48,978 nt of DNA from Oscillospiraceae bacterium (GTDB lineage: Bacteria > Bacillota > Clostridia > Oscillospirales > CAG-272): NCBI GenBank assembly GCA_015063695.1, contig SVTQ01000014.1, forward strand, positions 1-48,978. The letters run 5' to 3'. The number at the start of each line of letters is the position of its first letter. The first letter of the stretch is position 1. Below are positions 1 to 6,508 of the stretch, in pieces. The position numbers and the translations under genes were made by a program. Below the pieces are notes generated by a model. It was not told the DNA's origin. It was given only the letters and a program-made list of their open reading frames with translations, and did not search any database.

Positions 1-261
1 AACGGTGGGCATAGTCAGTATTTTTGCAACGTTGATAATGTAAGTGATTTGAAAAAAGAAATGTCTGCTTTGGAAGAAATTCTTACACCGCTTTTAAGAG
101 AGAATCTTCAAAAAGCATATGAGGCATATTGGATATTAGAAGAAAAAGAAGATGATGAAAAAGCAGAAGAAATTTTAGAACAATGCGATGATGTTTTTTA
201 TGAAAACGAAGAACAAATAAATCACATATTACAAGAATATGCTAATACATTAGAAATCTGA
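1..261 (+). CDS. C-terminal part of a DUF4375 (DMP19-like) protein, 5' truncated by window edge
   Basis: The frame is open from base 1 to the TAA at 259-261, so only the last 86 residues are present. The first visible residues, NGGHSQYFCN, resemble the NGGFxQ(F/Y)xxN signature of the DUF4375/DMP19 domain. The rest is an acidic helical tail with a CDDVFYE segment and a final helix, as in that family. An internal TTG at 49 could be read as a start, but the conserved motif upstream of it argues for a longer gene beginning outside the window. The function of the family is unknown. Family call is from motif recognition only. Confidence 0.55.
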   Translation, partial: NGGHSQYFCNVDNVSDLKKEMSALEEILTPLLRENLQKAYEAYWILEEKEDDEKAEEILEQCDDVFYENEEQINHILQEYANTLEI

Positions 262-332
262 TTGTTATCGGATAAAAATCTAAGTTTTCAGGCACTTTTC
301 ATTCGTGTCATTAAGTTCAAAACACCCAACAA

Positions 333-606
333 AAAGAGCACTTCTTAGGAAGTGTTCTTTTTGTATCCAAGCCACAGGCTTGGCATATCATCACCGCACG
401 AAGTTGCGGTGTATATCATCAACAACGGTATCGCCGTTGTTGCATCTCATCACGCTCCAGCGTGTATTTTCCTGTGGCATGATGATATGCAATTCCTGCG
501 GAATCGATGATATACAAGGCTAAGCCTTGATGATATACACGCCTTACGGCGTTGATTGTTTAATGATGTAGTTTACTTTCGCAGACCAATCAGTCTGCTT
601 TTTTGT
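333..606. repeat. Array of distinct short hairpins with TATCATC/GATGATA spacers
   Basis: This 430-nt gene-free stretch holds a series of perfect small inverted repeats with unrelated stems: 333-359 (aagagcacttc arm), 392-411 (caccgca/tgcggtg), 421-441 (aacaacgg/ccgttgtt), 451-464 (cacgct/agcgtg), 493-503 (ttcc/ggaa), 515-529 (caaggc/gccttg) and 540-551 (cgcc/ggcg). In the left half the hairpins are separated by TATCATC-type spacers and in the right half by GATGATATAC-type spacers, so the element is itself roughly an inverted repeat. A terminator-like hairpin with a T run closes each end (333-363 and 581-606). A 72-codon frame crosses it but follows the repeats and shows no protein features. 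Confidence 0.7.
581..606 (+). terminator. Terminator-like hairpin at the right edge of the hairpin array
   Basis: The arms gcagac (581-586) and gtctgc (593-598) surround a 6-nt loop, followed by a run of T residues. It precedes the promoter of the DNA glycosylase gene by about 20 nt. Confidence 0.6.
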
Positions 607-623
607 TGGCTTTATCTTTTTTC

Positions 624-652
624 TTGCAACTTAAGTATATTAATGCTATAAT
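624..652 (+). promoter_or_regulatory. Sigma-A promoter for the DNA glycosylase gene
   Basis: TTGCAA at 624-629, a 17-nt spacer, and TATAAT at 647-652. It lies 41 nt upstream of the ATG at 693. Confidence 0.75.
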
Positions 653-692
653 TAATATGAAAATGTCTATTTTTATATTTACAGGAGAACAT

Positions 693-1178
693 ATGCCCAA
701 ACACCCATTTCCACCTTTATACGACAAAAACTCAAAAATCCTTATTCTCGGCAGTTTTCCGTCGGTGAGATCCCGTGAGCAGATGTTTTTTTACGGGCAT
801 CCGCAGAATAGGTTCTGGAAGGTCATGGCCGCAGTTTTAGACGAGAAAGTACCTGTAACGATAGACGAGAAAAGACGTATGCTTCTCTCAAATAATATAG
901 CTCTGTGGGACGTTATCGCCTCCTGCGATATTACGGGAAGCTCTGACAGCTCAATTAAAAACGTTATAGCAAACGATTTTACCGAAATTCTTCAGAATGC
1001 CGATATAAAGCAGATCTTTGTTAACGGTAAAACTGCGGAGAAGTATTATATTAAATACGTCTGCGATAAGATAGGCAGAGACTCCATTTGTCTGCCTTCA
1101 ACCTCACCTGCCAATGCCGCATGGAGTGTTGAGAAGCTTGTTACGGCTTGGGACGTTGTCAAAGAGTATCTTAACTAA
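693..1178 (+). CDS. Hypoxanthine-DNA glycosylase (UDG superfamily, family 6)
   Basis: Predicted 161-residue base-excision repair enzyme that removes deaminated purine (hypoxanthine) from DNA in the cytoplasm. The N-terminal motif GSFPS (residues 20-24) is followed by FYGHPQNRFW (33-42), whose Asn is the conserved catalytic-type residue of this family. The C-terminal STSPANAAW stretch matches the second UDG motif. The frame extends 30 codons further up, but that part overlaps the promoter. The ATG at 693 follows an AGGAG site (682-686), so it is chosen. It is monocistronic, with its own promoter. An annotation as G:T/U mismatch glycosylase would reflect the same superfamily. Confidence 0.85.
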   Translation: MPKHPFPPLYDKNSKILILGSFPSVRSREQMFFYGHPQNRFWKVMAAVLDEKVPVTIDEKRRMLLSNNIALWDVIASCDITGSSDSSIKNVIANDFTEILQNADIKQIFVNGKTAEKYYIKYVCDKIGRDSICLPSTSPANAAWSVEKLVTAWDVVKEYLN

Positions 1179-1275
1179 GGTTATACGGTTAATTAACAAA
1201 ACAATTTGAAGTTGTCGCGGTTATTTTGAGCATCAAATTGCAAATGATGAATAAGAAAAGAAAGGTTAGCATAAT

Positions 1276-2076
1276 ATGAAAAACAAAATTTCACTTGATT
1301 CATTATGCGCGGCGTTGTCAGTTTCGATGGGGACGGAGATTCCGAAATATGCAGCGGCTCCTTGTGAGATGCTTGCAGAGCATATAAACGAAAATCTTTC
1401 GGGCGAAAAGCTTGACAGGATTTTCATGTTCAATCCCGATGCTATAGGTCAGTGGATATTTGAAAAATACAATTCTATGTTTGACTCAGTTTTGGAAAGA
1501 ACGGATTTGAAGGTGCCTTTCTGCACCGTTATGCCTTCAGTAACACCTGTCTGTTTCGGTACCATGTACACCGGAGCGCTTCCGGAGGTTCACGGAATAA
1601 AGTCCTACGTGAAGCCTGTTATAACCATTGACACCCTTTTTGATGCCCTTATCAGAAGCGGAAAGAAGCCTGTCATAGTTTCGACCACGGGGGATAGTAT
1701 GTCAAAAATATATCTTGATAGAGATATGGATTATTATATCCTTGAAACGGTGGAAGAGGTGAACGAAAAAGCACATGAGCTGATACTTTCCGACGAATAT
1801 GATTTTATCGCGGTCTATAATGGGAATTATGATACAGTGATGCACAAATTTGGCCCCGAAAGCAGGGAAGCTCTTTTGGAGCTGAGGAAAAATATTGAGA
1901 GCTTTGTGCTTTTCAGCGACCTTATCTCACAGTACTGGAAAGCTCATAACACCCTTATAGGGTTTGCAATGGACCACGGTTGTCATGAAATAGACGGAAA
2001 CTGCGGTTCTCACGGCCTTGATATGGAAGAGGATCTGAATATCGTCCATCTGTACAAAGTTCAAAAGGCTAAGTGA
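1276..2076 (+). CDS. Alkaline phosphatase-like / type I phosphodiesterase-nucleotide pyrophosphatase family protein
   Basis: A 266-residue cytoplasmic protein with no signal peptide. It has the layout of the nucleotide pyrophosphatase/phosphodiesterase branch of the alkaline phosphatase superfamily: an NPDAIGQW segment near residue 55, a TPVCFGTMYTG segment that would hold the nucleophile Thr region, HGIKSY, and a C-terminal metal-ligand cluster with Asp233-His234, His237 and His246. It is shorter than typical family members (about 400 residues). Substrate unknown. The ATG at 1276 is preceded by an AAAGGTTAG site. A strong terminator follows at 2080. Confidence 0.7.
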   Translation: MKNKISLDSLCAALSVSMGTEIPKYAAAPCEMLAEHINENLSGEKLDRIFMFNPDAIGQWIFEKYNSMFDSVLERTDLKVPFCTVMPSVTPVCFGTMYTGALPEVHGIKSYVKPVITIDTLFDALIRSGKKPVIVSTTGDSMSKIYLDRDMDYYILETVEEVNEKAHELILSDEYDFIAVYNGNYDTVMHKFGPESREALLELRKNIESFVLFSDLISQYWKAHNTLIGFAMDHGCHEIDGNCGSHGLDMEEDLNIVHLYKVQKAK

Positions 2077-2079
2077 ACT

Positions 2080-2117
2080 GAGAGCGGCACAGAAAAGTCT
2101 GTGCCGTTCTCTTTTTT
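2080..2117 (+). terminator. Rho-independent terminator after the phosphodiesterase-like gene
   Basis: The arms gagagcggcacag (2080-2092) and ctgtgccgttctc (2099-2111) pair with one G-U, followed by six T. It insulates the CARF nuclease gene from the upstream transcript. Confidence 0.85.
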
Positions 2118-2147
2118 GTGTGCAACTGCTTAAATAGGCAAACTAAC

Positions 2148-2176
2148 TTGACTAAAAATACAAAATGTGACATAAT
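2148..2176 (+). promoter_or_regulatory. Sigma-A promoter for the CARF nuclease gene
   Basis: TTGACT at 2148-2153, a 17-nt spacer, and CATAAT at 2171-2176. It lies inside the longest possible reading frame of the next gene. That is why the downstream ATG at 2217 is preferred over the codon at 2118. Confidence 0.7.
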
Positions 2177-2216
2177 AAACAGTGTAGAAAAATATTACGG
2201 AAATTGTGAGAAAACA

Positions 2217-3470
2217 ATGACTTTAATTGAATTTTTTGATGATAATCATCTTGAGAACGTATATGCTTGCCTTGCGGTTGTTCCGAAGAAGGTCGTGCTT
2301 ATCGGGGCTGCAAAGAAGATAAGCAGAGCTATTGAGAATTACAGTAAGGTTTTTGGCGGAAGAGGTCTTGGTATTGAGTTCGTTTCAAAGTTCCTTCCGA
2401 CGGGGCTTTCGGATGCGGCAGACGTTCTTTCGGAAATAGTTGAGGAAAATGATAACTGCGTCTTTGACATTACGGGCGGCTCTGAAACTGCTCTTACGGC
2501 TTTGGGAATAGTCTACGAGAGATATAAGAACAAAGGAAAGAATATTCAGATCCACCGTTATAATTTTAATACGAACAAGCTTTATGATTGTGACGGGGAT
2601 AATAGATCGGTTTTTGATGACAAAACGGAGCTTTCGCTCAGCGTTGAGGAAAACGTGAGAATATACGGCGGTGACGTGATATACGAGGACTCAGACGGAG
2701 ACGTTTTTACTTTTCTTTGGGACATGAATGCGGCTTTTGAAGCTGACGTTGACAGAATGTGGCGCATAGCTCAAAAAAATCAGCGTGAGTGGAATAAGCA
2801 GATAAATATTTTTGAAGCTATCTCGGAGTGCGGAGTGACAAACGGTCTTGAAACCACCGTTTCGTGGGACGTGCTCGCTCATCATCTCCAAATAAATAAG
2901 ATGCCGGACGTAAGGATATGGAGCATTATAAACGCTCTTGAAAAAGCAGGTCTTATGAAACTTTTTGAGGATGATGAGGTCGTTTCCCTTAAGTTTAAAG
3001 ATGCGCAGGTAAAAAGGTGTCTTACCAAAGCCGGTCAGGTGCTTGAAATGAAGATCTATAAAGAAATGAAAAATCTAAGGGATAAGCATGGAAGCTTTGT
3101 TTTTTCAGACGTGATGAACGGAGTTCAGATAGACTGGGACGGCAGGCTTGATGAAAACGGAGAGTCGGGTGATATTGAGACCAAAAATGAGATCGACGTT
3201 TTTGCCGTAAAGAACGTTACTCCCGTTTTCGTGTCCTGCAAAAACGGCTCCTTTGAAGCGGACGAGCTTTACAAGCTTAGGACAGTGGCAGAGCGTTTCG
3301 GCGGAAGATATGCTAAAGTCGCCCTTGCGGTAACGTCAATTCCCGAAACACTTAAGAAGAACCAAATTCTGAGGCAGAGAATAAAGGACATGAAAATCGC
3401 CCTTATTGATATTACAAAAGACTCTTCCGATGAAGAGATAAGAAGGGCACTATTAAATTTAGCGAAGTAA
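2217..3470 (+). CDS. CARF-domain PD-(D/E)XK nuclease, DUF1887 (Can2/Card1-like)
   Basis: Predicted 417-residue ancillary nuclease. The N-terminal Rossmann-like CARF domain carries FDITGGSE (residues 84-91), matching the TGG(T/S) ligand-binding signature of CARF proteins. The middle (about 190-270) looks like a winged-helix linker. The C-terminal PD-(D/E)XK domain shows EIDVFAV with Asp327, then FVSCKNG with Lys342, and a trailing LYKLRTVAERFGG helix typical of DUF1887. Known family members (Card1, Can2) are activated by cyclic tetra-adenylate from type III CRISPR systems and cut DNA and/or RNA. Unusual here: the acidic residue two before the Lys is Ser (SCK, not ECK), and no Cas10, CRISPR array or CD-NTase is seen. 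It starts at the ATG after its own promoter. Family call firm, ligand unknown. Confidence 0.8.
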   Translation: MTLIEFFDDNHLENVYACLAVVPKKVVLIGAAKKISRAIENYSKVFGGRGLGIEFVSKFLPTGLSDAADVLSEIVEENDNCVFDITGGSETALTALGIVYERYKNKGKNIQIHRYNFNTNKLYDCDGDNRSVFDDKTELSLSVEENVRIYGGDVIYEDSDGDVFTFLWDMNAAFEADVDRMWRIAQKNQREWNKQINIFEAISECGVTNGLETTVSWDVLAHHLQINKMPDVRIWSIINALEKAGLMKLFEDDEVVSLKFKDAQVKRCLTKAGQVLEMKIYKEMKNLRDKHGSFVFSDVMNGVQIDWDGRLDENGESGDIETKNEIDVFAVKNVTPVFVSCKNGSFEADELYKLRTVAERFGGRYAKVALAVTSIPETLKKNQILRQRIKDMKIALIDITKDSSDEEIRRALLNLAK

Positions 3471-3471
3471 C

Positions 3472-3495
3472 GAAAAGCTTCTTTATGGGCTTTTC
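3472..3495 (+). promoter_or_regulatory. Hairpin between nuclease and RyR membrane protein genes
   Basis: The arms gaaaagc (3472-3478) and gcttttc (3489-3495) enclose a 10-nt loop directly after the nuclease stop codon and 5 nt before the GGAGG of the next gene. There is no T run, so it may be an attenuator or an mRNA-processing or stabilising hairpin within the operon. Confidence 0.45.
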
Positions 3496-3510
3496 ATACA
3501 GGAGGCAGTT

Positions 3511-6009
3511 TTGAAATTTTTATTATTTTTGTCCGTAGTGTTGGGGCTTGGTTACCCTTTGTTTTCATTTGCATTATGGATAAAGAACAGAATTCAGAAA
3601 AAGGCATATGAAAAAAGGTTTTTCGGCGGAATTATAGGTGTTTCTGCATCTGTTCTTTTGTCAACACTTACCATCCGTCTGCTTATAAATTTCTCGGGAG
3701 TTGCACTTTCTGAAGGGGAAGCTATGCTCCCTTGGTGGCAGGAGATTATTGAAGGTATTATTATTACCCTTGACATAATAGGCGGTGACAAGGATTTCAG
3801 GGAATTTATACCTGCATTCAAGACTCTTCTGGATATGCTGATAGGGGACGTGCCCGTGATCACATCTTTCTTGCTTGTGTACGTGTCTTTCATTGAGCTT
3901 ATTTCGCCCATTCTCGGATACGCTATTCTATTTGATGTCCTTGCAAACATCTTCCCGAGACTGAGACTGTGGTGGGTATCTATCATTCCACGCAGACACA
4001 GGTATTATTTCAGCAAGCTGAATGAAGCGTCTTTGTCACTTGCAAAAAGTATATGTACAGACAGCAGAACCGACAGAGCGAGACCTGTTATTGTTTTTAC
4101 AGACGTAACTGAAAAAAACTCCGAGCTTATTGCAGGTGCCAAGCTGATGGGGGCAATATGTGTTCCCGATGATATAAGTCACGTAAAAAAAGCGTGGGGA
4201 AAAAAGAGCTATTTCCTTATTGATAATTCAGAAACAAATAATCTTCAGGCACTTGTAAGTCTTTCTGACCCGCGCAACTGCAAACGTATCAAAAAGCGAA
4301 GCATTTACGTTTTTGTTGAAAGCTATATGTACGCTCAGGTGGAAATGCAGATATGTGAGAAGCTGAAAAAAGAATACGGCTTCGCAGAGGATGAGCTTCC
4401 CACCATTGTTCCCGTGCAGATATACAGAAACCTCGTTTCGAACCTTCTCGTTGAGCTTCCCTTGTTTGAGCCTATCGTTGAGAAGTACGTGAAGCTGAAA
4501 GAGTCAGGATCAGTTGAAAAAACGGATCTCAGTGTTACCATTCTCGGCGGCGGACATATCGGATGCGAAATGTTTTTGGGCGTTTACTGGATCGGTCAGA
4601 TGCTTGACGTAAATCTCAGAATAAACGTAGTATCAAATGAGTCTTCCGAAGCTTTTTGGAATAAGATAAACTACATAAACCCTGAGATAAAGAAGACTGT
4701 GCGGTATAAGGAAGATCAGAAAAAGGAGGAGCTTCTTCTTTGTCGCGACGGTGAGTATTCCGATTATTACGCTATCGTCACCTATAAGCAGGCTGACGTA
4801 ATGGGTGGAGTCTTCCGAAAGGAAAACGGAGATTTTGAAGCCTTTCTTGACAGTGACTATTTTGTGGTTGCTCTCGGCTCTGACAGAGATAATACGGCAG
4901 TTGCCGAAAAACTCCGACAGCACGTGGGAGAGGCTCATATAAAATCCGAAAACAAAAAGAAAACCGTTATTTCTTATGTAGTTTACGATTCCGAGCTTTG
5001 CAAAACGCTCAACAGAAAAAAGAAGTATTTTAACGTTGACGGAAAAGAGCCCGACGTTTATATGTACGCTTTCGGTTCCCATGGTGAGACTTACAGCGGA
5101 GATAACGTGTTTATGTCAACGCACTCTCTTTCGGCAAAGCTTGCGGGCAGTGCCTATTCTTCAAAGCAGAGAAAAGCGGACGTTACTTCCGACAACAGAG
5201 CGAGAAGCAGGGAAAATCCCGCTAAAAATAAGATTTATGCAGATGTCGATTATAACTACTGGGCAAATCTTGCAAAGGCAATGCATATAAAGTATAAAGC
5301 CTTTTCACTCGGTCTTATTGAGACCTCTGTTTTCGATGAAATTCCTGCGAATACCGATGCTGAGGATATCACCGCCCATATTGAAAAAGTTACCCGTGGT
5401 TGCTATCTTTACAAAACAGCAGCTATCAGGAATAGTTCTGCATTTGCAGAAAATGAAGTGGGCGTAAATAACTGCCCCGAAGAGTATAGCCCCGAGGAGT
5501 TTGAAAAAGCTTTCTCAGCCCTTGATGAAAACAGGGACAGACTTGCGTGGCTTGAGCACCGCAGATGGAATGCTTACACCCGTGTTATGGGCTTCAGGTC
5601 CACTTCCGATTATATGAACTATACGAAGGTTACGGGAAACCATAAGCACATGTCAATAAAGCTTCATCCATGCCTTGTGGAATGTGATGACAAGGGGCCC
5701 CGTGTTACGGTGACGGGCGGCTCAAAGGTTTCGGTAAAGGGTGACGAAAAGACCCTTGACCGTCTTGACAGTCTTACAAAGTCTCTTGTTGAAGACGGAA
5801 TAATAGATTACGGATTTAAGGAGTACGACTATTGTGACTATGAATTCGGTGACTACTATTCCTTTGAAAAGGCAAGATTTGAGCTCGGCTGGTCTGAAAA
5901 GAAGATGGAGAGAGCTGCAAAAAAAGGAATGCTCGAAGGAAGTCTGAAAAACGAAAAGGGAATTCTCCTCATTCCGAAGAAGTTCATTGATGAGCGAAAG
6001 AAAAAATAG
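3511..6009 (+). CDS. Membrane-anchored Rossmann (TrkA-N-like) protein with C-terminal RyR domain
   Basis: An 832-residue protein. Hydrophobic segments lie at about 3-24, 38-62 and 115-148, with a possible amphipathic one near 80-92. A cytoplasmic part follows, with a nucleotide-binding-like region (about 165-330), a second Rossmann core with GGGHIG at 346-351, and a RyR-type domain with LEHRRWNAYTRVMGF (681-695) and HKHMSIKLHPCLV (711-723). The C-terminal 55 residues (FELGWSEKKMERAAKKG) look like a helix-turn-helix. The start is TTG, fixed by GGAGG at 3501-3505. The order TM-TrkA/RCK-like-RyR suggests a membrane effector gated by a nucleotide or NAD-type ligand, but this is inference. It sits 40 nt behind the CARF nuclease and 44 nt before a stand-alone RyR protein. 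Confidence 0.7.
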   Translation: MKFLLFLSVVLGLGYPLFSFALWIKNRIQKKAYEKRFFGGIIGVSASVLLSTLTIRLLINFSGVALSEGEAMLPWWQEIIEGIIITLDIIGGDKDFREFIPAFKTLLDMLIGDVPVITSFLLVYVSFIELISPILGYAILFDVLANIFPRLRLWWVSIIPRRHRYYFSKLNEASLSLAKSICTDSRTDRARPVIVFTDVTEKNSELIAGAKLMGAICVPDDISHVKKAWGKKSYFLIDNSETNNLQALVSLSDPRNCKRIKKRSIYVFVESYMYAQVEMQICEKLKKEYGFAEDELPTIVPVQIYRNLVSNLLVELPLFEPIVEKYVKLKESGSVEKTDLSVTILGGGHIGCEMFLGVYWIGQMLDVNLRINVVSNESSEAFWNKINYINPEIKKTVRYKEDQKKEELLLCRDGEYSDYYAIVTYKQADVMGGVFRKENGDFEAFLDSDYFVVALGSDRDNTAVAEKLRQHVGEAHIKSENKKKTVISYVVYDSELCKTLNRKKKYFNVDGKEPDVYMYAFGSHGETYSGDNVFMSTHSLSAKLAGSAYSSKQRKADVTSDNRARSRENPAKNKIYADVDYNYWANLAKAMHIKYKAFSLGLIETSVFDEIPANTDAEDITAHIEKVTRGCYLYKTAAIRNSSAFAENEVGVNNCPEEYSPEEFEKAFSALDENRDRLAWLEHRRWNAYTRVMGFRSTSDYMNYTKVTGNHKHMSIKLHPCLVECDDKGPRVTVTGGSKVSVKGDEKTLDRLDSLTKSLVEDGIIDYGFKEYDYCDYEFGDYYSFEKARFELGWSEKKMERAAKKGMLEGSLKNEKGILLIPKKFIDERKKK

Positions 6010-6053
6010 CCCTTTTGAAAGAGATTCTTTCGTCGTAATTATTGGAGGTAACT

Positions 6054-6335
6054 ATGTACACACCTGAGCCTGTTGACACATCAAAAATAACTCTTCCCGA
6101 AGAGCTTCTTGCGCTGACGGAAAAGATTGCCGAGAACGTTCATGAAATCTGGTCTGTCGGACGAATTCGCGACGGCTGGGTCTACGGGGAAGTCCGCGAC
6201 GATGAAAAAAAGACCACGCCCTGCCTTGTGCCCTACGGTGAGCTTTCGGAAGAAGAGAAGGAGTATGACAGAAATACCGCTCTTGAAACGCTGAAGCTCA
6301 TAGTTGCCCTTGGATATAAAATGACAAAGGAATAG
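6054..6335 (+). CDS. Stand-alone RyR domain protein
   Basis: A 93-residue protein made up almost entirely of one canonical RyR repeat (the domain first named in ryanodine receptors). It has YTPEPVDTSKI at the start, LTEKIAENVHEIW, GRIRDGWVYGE, the basic RDDEKKTTPCLVPY and EKEYDRNTALETLK, and it ends with IVALGYKM. A GGAGG at 6044-6048 places the ATG at 6054; an in-frame codon at 6042 would overlap the Shine-Dalgarno. Bacterial RyR proteins occur next to mobile and conflict genes, but their ligand is not established. Being third in the CARF nuclease/membrane RyR cluster, it is probably a ligand-binding partner or regulator of the 832-residue protein. Confidence 0.85.
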   Translation: MYTPEPVDTSKITLPEELLALTEKIAENVHEIWSVGRIRDGWVYGEVRDDEKKTTPCLVPYGELSEEEKEYDRNTALETLKLIVALGYKMTKE

Positions 6336-6359
6336 GGCGCGGATTTATTCTTCAAAACA

Positions 6360-6388
6360 TTGAAATTGAAGGAAAAATCTGTTATACT
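6360..6388 (+). promoter_or_regulatory. Sigma-A promoter for the sialidase-like gene
   Basis: TTGAAA at 6360-6365, a 17-nt spacer, and TATACT at 6383-6388. The roughly 110-nt leader that follows contains one REP1 and one REP2 hairpin. Confidence 0.65.
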
Positions 6389-6400
6389 TGATCTGTAAAA

Positions 6401-6440
6401 GAGAACCCCAAGTCGCCTTCCGGCAACTTGAGGACCCCTT
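6401..6440 (-). repeat. REP1 hairpin repeat, reverse orientation
   Basis: The copy reads GAGAACCCC, a stem-loop (caagtcgcc, loop ttcc, ggcaacttg), then AGGACCCC on the plus strand. The same flanks with different but pairing stems recur at 25866-25954, 45346-45524 and 46535-46571. Confidence 0.7.
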
Positions 6441-6452
6441 ATTAAAAGAAAA

Positions 6453-6479
6453 CGGGGCGTCGGGGACGTCGCCCCCTAC
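6453..6479 (-). repeat. REP2 hairpin repeat, reverse orientation
   Basis: On the minus strand this reads GTAGGGGGCGACG...CGACGCCCCG, a self-complementary unit related to the copies at 10010-10065, 25699, 33310, 33363 and 43954. Confidence 0.6.
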
Positions 6480-6508
6480 AACGTTATTTATTGAAAGGTG
6501 AAAAAACT

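Noticed and set aside
305..523. 72-codon plus-strand frame inside the hairpin array
   Set aside because: It follows the repeat units, has no ribosome site and no protein-like composition.
2118..2216. 33-codon N-terminal extension of the CARF nuclease
   Set aside because: It contains the TTGACT/CATAAT promoter and starts within the preceding terminator's T run.
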